Assembly (NCBI GenBank): GCA_002450905.1
Contig: DKAT01000084.1
Location: forward strand, 69,575-133,574
Direction of reading: 5' to 3'
From: Spirochaetia bacterium UBA6919
Lineage (GTDB): Bacteria > Spirochaetota > UBA6919
Length of the DNA stretch: 64,000 bases
Shown: positions 36,051-45,143 of the stretch, in pieces
Layout of the letters: every line of letters starts with the position of its first letter
Numbering within the stretch: the first letter of the stretch is position 1
Notes under the pieces: generated by a model
Databases searched by the model: none
Told to the model about the DNA's origin: nothing
The model's input: only the letters and a program-made list of their open reading frames with translations
Position numbers and translations under genes: made by a program

Positions 36051-36872
36051 TTAATTCGTATTATCGTTATTTAATGATTTTTTTGTAATTATGCCTCTTT
36101 TGGATGACTTTATAAACTCGATATATATCTCAATTTCCTCTTTTACAGGAATAAATTCAGGATTATTAAGATATATCTGAAGATTATCCAATATTTTATT
36201 TTCCGATAGATTATATATAAAAAGATCTTTAAATATCCGTTTTAATAATACTTTTTTCTGAGAATCCATTCCCAAACGATTTAAAACCACCTGATTAATC
36301 CCATATATTCTGGCATATTCGTTGGCGATCAGAGAGAATGGTGGGATATCCTGATTGACCCTGCTAATTCCCCCAATCATGGCACCCTTTCCTATTCTCA
36401 CATATTGATGGATCAATGAATGACCTGATATAAACACGTGATCATTCACTTCGACCCAACCCCCAAGTCCCGAATAATTCGCCATTTTAATATCATTTCC
36501 CAATATGCAATCATGGGCTACATGACTATGAGCCATAAAATAATTATTATCCCCAATAACAGTTGCCCGCTTTGTGCCATGATGGATCACAACATATTCC
36601 CTAATCGTATTGTGGTGTCCAATATGGAGTAGAGACTTGTTATTAATATCATGATTATAAGATATGTCCTGGGGAGTTCCCCCAAGATAGGCTCCTTTAA
36701 ATATTTTATTATAATTTCCGAGAGTAGAGTAGGGTGCAACCTCCACATGAGAGCCTATTTCACATCCTTCGCCAAGAATAACCCCTTCCCGGATAATAGA
36801 ATAGGCGCCGATCTTTACAGATGGGTGTATATTTGTTTCACGTTCAATAATTACGGATGGATGTATCAACAT
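36051..36872 (-). CDS. lpxA: UDP-N-acetylglucosamine acyltransferase LpxA
   Basis: LpxA performs the first step of lipid A synthesis, transferring a 3-hydroxyacyl chain to UDP-GlcNAc. The 273 residues are built of hexapeptide repeats forming a left-handed beta-helix, and the catalytic motif His-Ser-His-Val-Ala-His-Asp-Cys has His117 and His120 matching E. coli His122 and His125. The C-terminal helical domain follows. It is not beside lpxD, fabZ or lpxB as in many bacteria. Its presence argues for an LPS-bearing outer membrane. Confidence 0.93.
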   Translation of the reverse strand: MLIHPSVIIERETNIHPSVKIGAYSIIREGVILGEGCEIGSHVEVAPYSTLGNYNKIFKGAYLGGTPQDISYNHDINNKSLLHIGHHNTIREYVVIHHGTKRATVIGDNNYFMAHSHVAHDCILGNDIKMANYSGLGGWVEVNDHVFISGHSLIHQYVRIGKGAMIGGISRVNQDIPPFSLIANEYARIYGINQVVLNRLGMDSQKKVLLKRIFKDLFIYNLSENKILDNLQIYLNNPEFIPVKEEIEIYIEFIKSSKRGIITKKSLNNDNTN

Positions 36873-37056
36873 ATCATTTTTTTTTGTAAAAAATATTAAA
36901 ATCCGCTGTATATGGGTATAAATATTTTTATAACTGGGGGGCGAAATTCATGGACTAAATACTTTTTTAAATTTACCGAGAAGTTAATATAACCTCTCAA
37001 AATATACTGAACCATATCAAATATCGAATTGTATTAAATCTTAAAATGAGGTATCC

Positions 37057-37479
37057 ATGAAAAATATTAATACTCAGGATGAATTACAAATAGCTGATTC
37101 AGAAAGTATCGATCAGAGTAATTGTCAAGAGAATAACAATCCAAATCATATTAAAATTGTTAAGAAATCGTCAGATAATAAAAAAAAGATATTTATAACA
37201 ACAGGAAAGAAAGATCCTCTGAATCGGATCAAAGTCCAGGTCAATAACGAAAACGATTTCATCAAAAAAATCTCTTCCCTCCTAAGGGGCTCCCAACTAT
37301 GCCAAAAGTGTTTATCTTTTAAATCGGTGGATAACAAAGATTATATCTGTACAAATCTTGATGCCATGTGGTTTCATCGGGATAATCAATTTAGTAATTT
37401 TAGTGAATGTAAGTTCTACAAATCAAAAAAAAATAATAAGACAAAAAATAATAAGATCAGAAATAAGAGTATAATATGA
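37057..37479 (+). CDS. Hypothetical protein with Cys-rich zinc-ribbon-like core (140 aa)
   Basis: I do not recognise this protein. Both ends are polar and Lys/Asn-rich, and the middle has Cys-Gln-Lys-Cys (about residues 82-85) followed by Ile-Cys-Thr (about 96-98) and Glu-Cys-Lys (about 117-119), an arrangement that could hold one zinc ion. GAGG precedes the ATG. Its stop overlaps the start of the SRPBCC gene by four bases (ATGA), implying coupled translation. Confidence 0.6.
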   Translation: MKNINTQDELQIADSESIDQSNCQENNNPNHIKIVKKSSDNKKKIFITTGKKDPLNRIKVQVNNENDFIKKISSLLRGSQLCQKCLSFKSVDNKDYICTNLDAMWFHRDNQFSNFSECKFYKSKKNNKTKNNKIRNKSII

Positions 37480-38009
37480 AAAAAATAGCGATTACAGTTA
37501 CAATTATTATAGCTATCATCATAGGTTTCGTTATCATATTCGGTCTGGCTATTGAATCGAAATGGGAAATTAAGGAATTAGTTACGATCAATACCACGGC
37601 TGATAAAATCTTCCCCTATATCAATAAATTACCTAACTGGCAGGAATGGACAGTCTGGAATACCAGGGATAATCCTAAAATGATTTTTTCATACAGCGAA
37701 CCTCCAGAAGGACTAAATGCATTTCAAGAATGGGTTGATGATAAGAAAAGTAGGGGTAAATTAATCATTACCAAAAGTGATTTAAATAAATCTATAAATT
37801 ATACTCTGATTATGAATAATGGTTATACCAAATTATATGGTGATTTTATTTTTAATCAAGAGAACTCGAAAACAAAGATCACATGGCGTATTTGGGGAGA
37901 TGCAGGTGGTAATCCCATGGCAAAGACTATTATGTATTTCTTCAAATCAATGATTCGTAAAGATATGGCAAGGGGTTTTAAAAGATTAAAAAGCCTATTT
38001 GAGAAATAA
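37476..38009 (+). CDS. SRPBCC (polyketide cyclase-like) family protein, membrane-anchored
   Basis: This 177-residue protein has one N-terminal transmembrane helix (about 4-25) and a START/SRPBCC-type fold. Key features are Ile-Asn-Thr-Thr-Ala-Asp-Lys-Ile-Phe-Pro-Tyr-Ile-Asn near 38-50, Asn-Trp-Gln-Glu-Trp-Thr-Val-Trp near 54-61 and the terminal amphipathic helix. Members bind hydrophobic ligands in a cavity; the ligand is unknown. It converges on the esterase gene (4 bases between stops). Confidence 0.75.
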   Translation: MKKIAITVTIIIAIIIGFVIIFGLAIESKWEIKELVTINTTADKIFPYINKLPNWQEWTVWNTRDNPKMIFSYSEPPEGLNAFQEWVDDKKSRGKLIITKSDLNKSINYTLIMNNGYTKLYGDFIFNQENSKTKITWRIWGDAGGNPMAKTIMYFFKSMIRKDMARGFKRLKSLFEK

Positions 38010-38013
38010 TACC

Positions 38014-38958
38014 TTAATCACTAAGAAAATGCCTATGCCAAAAGACATGATGGGGTAATTGTGATAACCAGAATTCCCAGGTGTGGTCGGCATTAGGATA
38101 TTCAAGATAGATATAGTAGGGAGTTTTTATAGTTGATAAATTAATTTCTGTATTACCATTGTTAGATATAGATTGATAAATCTTTTCTGGATAAAACTTT
38201 TTGATAAGCTGGAAGAACTTTCGATTATCCTGGATAGCAAATTGATCTTTAGCGCCAGTTGTAAATAATATGGGAAGATGATAAATACTTTGAGGTGTCA
38301 TACTAAGCAGTTGGCATGCTGAATAACCATCCCATAATTTTTTATTATTCAAATAATCGCCTAAAAGGAGTTTTATATCCCATTGGAGTGGATGATTCGT
38401 GATATCCAGTATTCCACTCATAGAACTGGCTGATTGAAATACCCCGGAATGCTTAATCGCTAGTGTCAGAGCCCCATGCCCCCCCATGGATAATCCCATA
38501 ATACCCTGTTTCCCAGTAACTATTTCAGGATATAATTGATTATTGACATATGGAATAAGCTCTTTAATAATATAACTATCTATTTGATTTGATCTGGCTA
38601 GGGGGCTATTTAAATACCATCCCAGGGACTCGCCATCAGGGGTAATGATAATCATCCTATTTTGATTTACGAGTTTTAAAATCTTCTGTCTCCCATTCTT
38701 ATCCCAGCTCTGAAAATCATCGAATGCCCCATGGAGGAGATAGAGCACAGGAAATCTATCACCATTTTTCAAGTCATCAGGTAAATAAGCAATAAATCGA
38801 GTTGTCTTATTTCTATATTCTGATTTCAGATCAATAATTTGTACACCAGAAGAATATTTTGTCTTCTTGATATTTTTTAATTTATTGTCTTGTTGAGAAG
38901 AACAGTTATAATGTCCCATAATTATCACCACTATTAAAAAATATTTGATCAGCCCCAA
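38014..38958 (-). CDS. Esterase D/PHB-depolymerase-like alpha/beta hydrolase, exported
   Basis: This 314-residue hydrolase of the esterase D group has its nucleophile in Gly-Leu-Ser-Met-Gly-Gly (about residues 153-158), an acid residue in Gly-Ala-Lys-Asp and a His in Ala-Asp-His-Thr-Trp-Glu. The first 19 residues end in Tyr-Asn-Cys, a loose lipobox of the kind accepted in spirochaetes, so it may be a lipoprotein. The start is TTG at 38958, with AGAGG 5 bases upstream. It is the third gene after MBOAT and SGNH genes and may remove acyl groups from surface glycans (inference). Confidence 0.8.
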   Translation of the reverse strand: MGLIKYFLIVVIIMGHYNCSSQQDNKLKNIKKTKYSSGVQIIDLKSEYRNKTTRFIAYLPDDLKNGDRFPVLYLLHGAFDDFQSWDKNGRQKILKLVNQNRMIIITPDGESLGWYLNSPLARSNQIDSYIIKELIPYVNNQLYPEIVTGKQGIMGLSMGGHGALTLAIKHSGVFQSASSMSGILDITNHPLQWDIKLLLGDYLNNKKLWDGYSACQLLSMTPQSIYHLPILFTTGAKDQFAIQDNRKFFQLIKKFYPEKIYQSISNNGNTEINLSTIKTPYYIYLEYPNADHTWEFWLSQLPHHVFWHRHFLSD

Positions 38959-38985
38959 AAATACCTCTATGAATTATGATACAAT

Positions 38986-40044
38986 TCAACTAATATTTAA
39001 ATAATATGTCATCTTCTTTAAAAAATATTGAACAACCCTATCCGCACCCTTAAGAGTGAGATGAATACCATCCGATACCCGAATCCGATAGTAACGATTT
39101 TTATCTTCCTTAAGGAATTGCTCAACATGATTCTTTGATCTAAATAAATCCCAGGTAGAGATAAAATAGACATGGTTATATAATTTGCTTGCATCTTCCT
39201 GGAGTTTATTGACTAACTTTAACCTTGGATTCATATAACCCTTTTCGGTAATTGGTAAACCAATCCAAAAGACCCTTATGTTATTTTTTTTAATTCTATC
39301 AAGAAAATCTTTGACATTTTTTTTATACTCCTCATTCCAGCCATCACTTTTAAATGGGAAATACTTATTTTGTCTCTTGGAGTAAACAGATTGAGCATCA
39401 TTGGTTCCCATCATAATAATCAGGATATCAGGATCATATTTCGTAAGAAATTCAGCTATTTGATTAGACCAATTAAAATAATCCGTTCTTGAGAGTCCCG
39501 TGGAATATACCCCCTTTCGAGTGATTTTACATTCAGGATATTTCTTAATAAAATTATTTTCCAGAGTAATTCCCACCGCCTCCGATATCATAGAATCCCC
39601 TACAATCAATATATTTTTAAAGGAGAATGGTTTTTTTATTCCATCAGAAATACTATTCTTAACATTCTGTAATAGATTATCCCTATTGGAAGGATTAATG
39701 ATATTCTCTTCATCTTGAAACCGCAATATAGGAGAATCGCTTAAGTAGGCTACAACATTCCTTTCATTGGACTGAAAGTCGGATATATATAAATAACTTT
39801 TAATATTGCTGATTAATTCAAGTACAGGAATTGTTGTTTTCATCAAACTATATTTAATTTCACCAATTAAACCAGTACGCTTGGTATCGTGATTCGTTAT
39901 ACTAGTAATCATCGACTGTTGAATATCTTCTGTAAGATAAAACCCCGTTAAGAATAATATGAGCAATACCATTACAATTCCATGTCTGGGGGTAAATATC
40001 TTCTGATCATCATGATATTGATTATTTAAATCATTACTTGACAA
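38986..40044 (-). CDS. SGNH/GDSL hydrolase (DUF459-like), membrane-anchored
   Basis: This 352-residue protein has one N-terminal transmembrane helix (about 21-40) and a periplasmic SGNH hydrolase. Block I is Val-Gly-Asp-Ser-Met, block III is Met-Gly-Thr-Asn-Asp-Ala, and block V is Asp-Gly-Ile-His-Leu, so the Ser, Gly, Asn, His set is complete. It starts with TTG at 40044, AGAGG 6 bases upstream, and lies 11 bases after the MBOAT stop. MBOAT-SGNH pairs transfer or edit acetyl groups on exported polysaccharides. Confidence 0.82.
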   Translation of the reverse strand: MSSNDLNNQYHDDQKIFTPRHGIVMVLLILFLTGFYLTEDIQQSMITSITNHDTKRTGLIGEIKYSLMKTTIPVLELISNIKSYLYISDFQSNERNVVAYLSDSPILRFQDEENIINPSNRDNLLQNVKNSISDGIKKPFSFKNILIVGDSMISEAVGITLENNFIKKYPECKITRKGVYSTGLSRTDYFNWSNQIAEFLTKYDPDILIIMMGTNDAQSVYSKRQNKYFPFKSDGWNEEYKKNVKDFLDRIKKNNIRVFWIGLPITEKGYMNPRLKLVNKLQEDASKLYNHVYFISTWDLFRSKNHVEQFLKEDKNRYYRIRVSDGIHLTLKGADRVVQYFLKKMTYYLNIS

Positions 40045-40055
40045 AGTACACCTCT

Positions 40056-41504
40056 TTAAAATTGGAAATATATAAATGGTGGTACGATACTTGGCCCCAT
40101 TTTAATAATAATTAATAACAACATGGTATTGACAAATAATGGGATTGCCAGGGGATTTAATTTCTGTACAGATATATGGATTCGGGTAAGATAATCTCCT
40201 ATGAAATGGATGATCAATCCAATAAATATCGATAAAACTATATAGATTTCAAGTTCCACAAGAGGTTTCATCGGACTAAACATCGCCTGAAAAACATTGA
40301 GGGCATTGCCTAATTCCTTATGATAAAAAAATACCCACAAGAAACTTACGAAATGGAAAGTAATAAATATCGAAATCCCCTTGATTATCTTTGGTAAATA
40401 ATTATTCTCCTGAAAAAGATTTAAACGATACTTAATCCTCATCTCCTGCCATAACTTATGAACAGCCAGAGCGATCCCATGAGCCCCACCCCAAATGACA
40501 AATGTCATGGAAGCCCCATGCCATAATCCCCCCAAGAGCATAGTTATTATTAAATTAATATATGTCCTGATATTCCCCTTCCTGTTCCCCCCAAGTGGAA
40601 TATAGAGATAATCTCTCAGCCATGTTGATAACGAAATATGCCATCTCCTCCAGAAATCCTGAATGTTCACAGCCCGATAAGGAGAATTAAAGTTCTCAGG
40701 AAGTTGGAATCCCAATAAAAGAGCAATACCAATAGCAATATCGGTATATCCACTGAAATCACAATAGATCTGAACAGAAAATCCATAGATAGCCAGGAGA
40801 ATTTCTGCGGGTGAATAATTAAAAGGAGTATTTAATACTTTATCAACTATATGGGTTTGCAGATAACTGGATAGAACCACTTTTTTAAATAATCCCCCCA
40901 ATATAAGGGAGAATGCCAGTTGGATATTTGGTATTCCGCTGGTATAATTTGATTTAAATTGAGGTAAAAATGTTTTGGCACGGACGATAGGCCCAGCAAC
41001 CAGTTGTGGAAAAAATGCTTTAAACGTAAAAAAATCAATCATCCCCATAAGAGAGGGATTAACATCGATTTCTCCCCGATAAACATCCACAGCATATCCA
41101 ATCCCTTGGAATGTAATAAACGATATCCCAATGGGTAAGGCAATATCAAACCATGGAAACACATTTCCTAAACCAATACCAGTTAAGAGAATATTCATCG
41201 ATTCTGTAAAGAAATTATAATATTTATAAAATCCTAATAAACCAAGAGTAATACAAATGATGAGGGTGAGATATAATTTCCTATGCCATGCTATAAAGGA
41301 TTTTGATATCATCACCGATCCAAAATAGATGACACTGGATAAAAAAATAATCAGGATAAGAAATGTCGGATCCCAGCTCCCGTAAAAGATATAACTGACA
41401 GTCAATAAGAATATCTTCCACACATTCTCCCAACGACGTAGCAACCAGGCAAGGGGGAGTATGATAGCAAAAAATATTGCAAATTCAAGAGTTGGAAAAA
41501 GCAT
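40056..41504 (-). CDS. MBOAT-family membrane O-acyltransferase (AlgI-like)
   Basis: This 482-residue polytopic inner-membrane protein is of AlgI/DltB type and moves acyl groups from a cytoplasmic donor across the membrane. Landmarks are Gln-Leu-Val-Ala-Gly-Pro-Ile-Val-Arg near 173-181, Asp-Phe-Trp-Arg-Arg-Trp-His-Ile-Ser-Leu-Ser near 288-298 and the conserved Gly-Gly-Leu-Trp-His-Gly-Ala (active-site His). About ten hydrophobic helices are seen. AAGGA precedes the ATG at longer spacing. It is first in an apparent operon with the SGNH hydrolase and the esterase, and no alginate genes are nearby, so the acceptor is another glycan. Confidence 0.9.
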   Translation of the reverse strand: MLFPTLEFAIFFAIILPLAWLLRRWENVWKIFLLTVSYIFYGSWDPTFLILIIFLSSVIYFGSVMISKSFIAWHRKLYLTLIICITLGLLGFYKYYNFFTESMNILLTGIGLGNVFPWFDIALPIGISFITFQGIGYAVDVYRGEIDVNPSLMGMIDFFTFKAFFPQLVAGPIVRAKTFLPQFKSNYTSGIPNIQLAFSLILGGLFKKVVLSSYLQTHIVDKVLNTPFNYSPAEILLAIYGFSVQIYCDFSGYTDIAIGIALLLGFQLPENFNSPYRAVNIQDFWRRWHISLSTWLRDYLYIPLGGNRKGNIRTYINLIITMLLGGLWHGASMTFVIWGGAHGIALAVHKLWQEMRIKYRLNLFQENNYLPKIIKGISIFITFHFVSFLWVFFYHKELGNALNVFQAMFSPMKPLVELEIYIVLSIFIGLIIHFIGDYLTRIHISVQKLNPLAIPLFVNTMLLLIIIKMGPSIVPPFIYFQF

Positions 41505-41718
41505 TGGATAGTATCCTTATATTCTTAATCCTTTTAATAATTATATAAAAATTACAGTTTTAATTATAAATCTATTAGTATAAGAACAATTTACAATTAA
41601 TATAATTAAAAATGGATCTAATTTCAAAATTATTTTGTTAAGATTAGAATTAAAAAAATACTTGTATTTTAAAGATTTAATATTATATTCTAATTATAAA
41701 TAGATGGAGGAGTGTTCC

Positions 41719-42624
41719 ATGAAAGGACTATTATCCTTAATTTCTGTATTATTCATAATACTCATACTATCGGCCCATAATATCCATGGTCTAACGGCTC
41801 TAGATTTAATCCCCTATGGTAGCCAATCAATTTTTGGCATAACAATGAATAAAACTAAATTAAACCAGATCAGAAACATTTCAAAAATTAATCATCAGAT
41901 AAAAAAATTACAAAAATTAAATATAAATATTGATAATATTTACAATATATATGGTGGGAGTTTTGATCAAATCCAAAAAAAATCTAATCCCAATGTCATC
42001 ATTATTTTATACGGTAATTTTAACAAAAACTCCATCTACCAGGCGATTAAAGACAAGGATGACGCCGATGTCTCAGAAGATACATATCTTAATATTTCAT
42101 ATCTAAAATCAGAAAATACACAAAAATATTCCTTAGCTATTATCCATAATCAATTTTTAATCATAGCAAAAGAACATCACCTTAAAATGGCTCTCAATTT
42201 ATCAACATATAAGGGACGCAGTGTCCGAAGCGATTCACAACTCATGTCAGGTCTCAAAATGGTTTCCTGGAGCAATGTAATGTGGATTGTTACAAAATTA
42301 TCCCCCAAAATGAAATCTCAATTTCGGGGGCAATATAGTTCTATAAAATATTTAAATACGGTTTCTTTGAGCTATCATACTTCATCGAATGATATTATAA
42401 GAATTTATGGATACACACCAAACCGTAATGCCTTACCACAAATTAAACAGGCAATAAAAAAGTTTATTGCACAAAATCTCCAGCTATTTGCAATGGTTAC
42501 TCAAAACAGTGATTTAATAGAAATAGCTAATTCTGCTTCTGTCATATCTTCTGGAAATTATGTTACAGTCTCGATATCTATCCAACAGAAACATATCCAT
42601 AAATTATTAAAGAATATTAAATAA
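41719..42624 (+). CDS. Exported hypothetical protein (301 aa)
   Basis: The chosen ATG at 41719 has GGAGGAG 6 bases upstream; an earlier in-frame ATG at 41704 overlaps that site. The protein has a signal peptide (about residues 1-23) and a mature region of mixed strands and helices that loosely resembles substrate-free DUF3352-type proteins. Two Ile/Asn/Lys-rich repeats of similar length are visible but not convincing as a known domain. It lies 4 bases before the YgjP-type gene, so the two are cotranscribed. Confidence 0.6.
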   Translation: MKGLLSLISVLFIILILSAHNIHGLTALDLIPYGSQSIFGITMNKTKLNQIRNISKINHQIKKLQKLNINIDNIYNIYGGSFDQIQKKSNPNVIIILYGNFNKNSIYQAIKDKDDADVSEDTYLNISYLKSENTQKYSLAIIHNQFLIIAKEHHLKMALNLSTYKGRSVRSDSQLMSGLKMVSWSNVMWIVTKLSPKMKSQFRGQYSSIKYLNTVSLSYHTSSNDIIRIYGYTPNRNALPQIKQAIKKFIAQNLQLFAMVTQNSDLIEIANSASVISSGNYVTVSISIQQKHIHKLLKNIK

Positions 42625-42628
42625 TTTC

Positions 42629-43351
42629 ATGTCTACTTTTAAAATCAATGATAAATCAATTAAATGTTACCTTAAAATTGATAAACGGGCAAAGAGAATT
42701 AAAATAAGGCTTTCTCACACAAAAGAAATATTAATTGTATCCCCTAAAAAAATAAGTAATTCAACAATCCAAGAAATCTTATCCCGCCACTCCTCTTGGA
42801 TAGAATCAAAACTTCATGAAATCAATATAAATCACAATATCAGAAAGAAAAATCCCATCGACGAGAACACACTGATCCTTTATCGTGGTAACCAATTAAC
42901 AATTAAAAATGATATTACCCTAAATCCCTTTTCTCTAAAACTGCACGACCAATATATATCTATCAATCTAAATCATATCAGGTCTTTGGAAAATTATCAA
43001 AATATATTAAGAGATCTCATTTTAAACTGGTATTTTTCAAAAGCCCATACAATTATCCCCGAAAGGACAGAATATTTTTCAAAAATAATGAATGCTCCAT
43101 ATAATAAAATATCCATAAGAAATCAGAAGTCCCGGTGGGGAAGCTGTTCCACAAAAAAAAATCTAAACTTCAACTGGAGATTAATCCTGGCTCCCAAGCA
43201 AATCCTCGATTATCTTGTTGTTCACGAGCTCTCACACCTCTTTGAAATGAATCACTCACAGAAATTCTGGAATATAGTCGAAAAATATTGCCCTGATTAC
43301 CAATCCCACGAACATTGGTTAAAAAAAAATGGTCATTTGTTAACATTCTAA
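42629..43351 (+). CDS. YgjP/WLM-type zinc metallopeptidase (DUF45)
   Basis: This 240-residue protein has the DUF45 layout: Lys-Ile-Arg-Leu N-terminal domain, Arg-Trp-Gly-Ser-Cys-Ser (169-174) and the zinc motif HELSH (199-203) with a third His at 209. This is the SprT-like metallopeptidase core, usually cytoplasmic. The biological target is unknown; relatives include DNA-protein crosslink proteases and type I restriction-associated partners. It follows an exported protein gene by 4 bases. Confidence 0.85.
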   Translation: MSTFKINDKSIKCYLKIDKRAKRIKIRLSHTKEILIVSPKKISNSTIQEILSRHSSWIESKLHEININHNIRKKNPIDENTLILYRGNQLTIKNDITLNPFSLKLHDQYISINLNHIRSLENYQNILRDLILNWYFSKAHTIIPERTEYFSKIMNAPYNKISIRNQKSRWGSCSTKKNLNFNWRLILAPKQILDYLVVHELSHLFEMNHSQKFWNIVEKYCPDYQSHEHWLKKNGHLLTF

Positions 43352-43496
43352 AAAAAACTCGATTGAAACTTGATTCTGTCAACAATTTCTATTACATTAA
43401 TAAAAAAAAATACCCCTTTATGGTTTTCAAATTATTTGAATAATACGATAATATCATTAATCGATAGAATAACGAATGAATCTTAACAGGTTAATT

Positions 43497-44420
43497 ATGC
43501 TTAAAAATGACTTAAAATTACTAAAATATATTTTAATGTTTCTGATTCTTATTTCATTCATACTAAAAAATAACTATGCTTATCCATTAAATCACTGGCA
43601 AAAAAAGAAAATCACCTTTTTTGAAAATGTTATTGATACTTTAAGTGAAGTCATGCCAAGAGAAAAGGCAGTTAAAATTATTCTTGATCCACGGGTACGT
43701 TTTGAAAAAAATCTAATCCTTCTAAATATCGTCCAACCAGCACAAGATCATTATTTTAGGTATATTTTACAAAATAAAGCAGTGAATAAGGGTCTCCAGT
43801 TTCTTGATCGTTATTATAAGACATTTAAGTGGGTTGAAGAAAAATATGGTGTTGAGAAAGAAATTATATTAGCAATTTTATATGTAGAAACCAATTTTAA
43901 CCCAATGAAGGCAAAGTATAACGTATTTAACGCCTATGCCAGTCTTGCATTTGCAGATCATCCACAATATATTAAAATGAACGAACATCGTTTAAGAATT
44001 AAGCACAAAAACATGACGGATGAAGAATTTGAAGACGAAAAAAAAGCTTTGTTAAGATTTTCTAAACTAAAATCAGAGTGGGCATTAAAACAATTGAAAG
44101 CCCTGTACTCTGTTTCAAAAAAAATGAAACGCCCCATGCTGGATATCATGGGATCTTTTGCTGGAGCCATAGGTTATCCCCAATTCATCCCCACATCTTA
44201 TCTATCTTATGCTGTTGATGGCAACAATGATGATTTCATCGATCTTTATAACATCCATGATTCCATCGCTTCAATAGGCAATTATTTAAAAACGGAAGGT
44301 TACAATAAAAATGATCTATATCTGGAAATGAAATCCATATTCCACTACAATCACAATTGGGATTATGTCCGAGTTGTCATAGAATATGCTCAAATTATAA
44401 AATCGCGTGCAAAATACTAA
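43497..44420 (+). CDS. Lytic murein transglycosylase, MltB-like (GH103)
   Basis: This 307-residue protein has a signal peptide (about residues 1-29), followed by a GH103-type catalytic domain. The catalytic Glu131 lies in Leu-Tyr-Val-Glu-Thr-Asn-Phe. Later motifs are Met-Gly-Ser-Phe-Ala-Gly-Ala-Ile-Gly-Tyr-Pro-Gln-Phe-Ile-Pro-Thr-Ser-Tyr and Asp-Gly-Asn-Asn-Asp. It cleaves the glycan of peptidoglycan to 1,6-anhydro products. The ATG at 43497 has AGG 6 bases upstream; an in-frame ATG at 43476 has no site. It is followed by pcm. Confidence 0.88.
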   Translation: MLKNDLKLLKYILMFLILISFILKNNYAYPLNHWQKKKITFFENVIDTLSEVMPREKAVKIILDPRVRFEKNLILLNIVQPAQDHYFRYILQNKAVNKGLQFLDRYYKTFKWVEEKYGVEKEIILAILYVETNFNPMKAKYNVFNAYASLAFADHPQYIKMNEHRLRIKHKNMTDEEFEDEKKALLRFSKLKSEWALKQLKALYSVSKKMKRPMLDIMGSFAGAIGYPQFIPTSYLSYAVDGNNDDFIDLYNIHDSIASIGNYLKTEGYNKNDLYLEMKSIFHYNHNWDYVRVVIEYAQIIKSRAKY

Positions 44421-44483
44421 ATAAATCCATTCTATCTATTGAATCAAGTATTTTTCTTTGTTAAATTTATAAAGAGGAATATC

Positions 44484-45143
44484 ATGACCAATGTGGATCT
44501 GGAAATAGCTCAAAATCACATGATAAATGATCATATAATCGGAAGAGGAATTTATAATCCAAACGTTATTAATGCATTTAAAATTGTTAAACGCCATCTC
44601 TTTGTCCCTGAAGAATATTTAGATCAAGCATATGAAGATCACCCCTTGAGTATTGGCTATGGACAGACAATTTCTCAACCTTATATTGTTGCGGAAATGA
44701 CCAATCTCCTCGAAATATCAGAATCAATGACTATACTTGAAATAGGAACTGGGTCAGGTTATCAGACGGCTATTCTGGCTGAACTTGCTAAAAAAGTCTA
44801 TTCCATTGAACGAATTGATAATCTTGCTCAGAATACGAAAATCCTTCTCCAGTCCCTGGGGTATGAAAATATATATATCAAATCAGGAGATGGCACTCTG
44901 GGTTGGCAAGAATACGCACCCTATGACCGAGTAATTGTTACAGCAGGAGGTCCTAAAATCCCACAACCCCTCATCCACCAGTTAAACATTGATGGTATAC
45001 TATTAATTCCTGTCGGTTCACGTTCCCAACAAACTTTACACCGAATAAAAAAAATATCAGCCCCCACTACAATTGGTTATGAACTTAAAATCGATAAACT
45101 CGATCCCTGTATCTTTGTTCCACTCATAGGACAATATGCTTAG
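44484..45143 (+). CDS. pcm: Protein-L-isoaspartate O-methyltransferase
   Basis: Pcm repairs isoaspartyl residues in damaged proteins using SAM. The 219 residues have Gly-Gln-Thr-Ile-Ser-Gln-Pro (60-66), the substrate-binding signature, and the SAM motif Leu-Glu-Ile-Gly-Thr-Gly-Ser-Gly-Tyr-Gln (85-94). The frame opens further upstream, but AGAGGA precedes the ATG at 44484. It overlaps plsC by 8 bases. Confidence 0.93.
   Translation: MTNVDLEIAQNHMINDHIIGRGIYNPNVINAFKIVKRHLFVPEEYLDQAYEDHPLSIGYGQTISQPYIVAEMTNLLEISESMTILEIGTGSGYQTAILAELAKKVYSIERIDNLAQNTKILLQSLGYENIYIKSGDGTLGWQEYAPYDRVIVTAGGPKIPQPLIHQLNIDGILLIPVGSRSQQTLHRIKKISAPTTIGYELKIDKLDPCIFVPLIGQYA

Noticed and set aside
36978..36998. Imperfect inverted repeat between lpxA and the Cys-rich protein gene
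   Set aside because: The arms are short with a mismatch in AT-rich DNA, and no second copy was seen. Not enough for an operator call.
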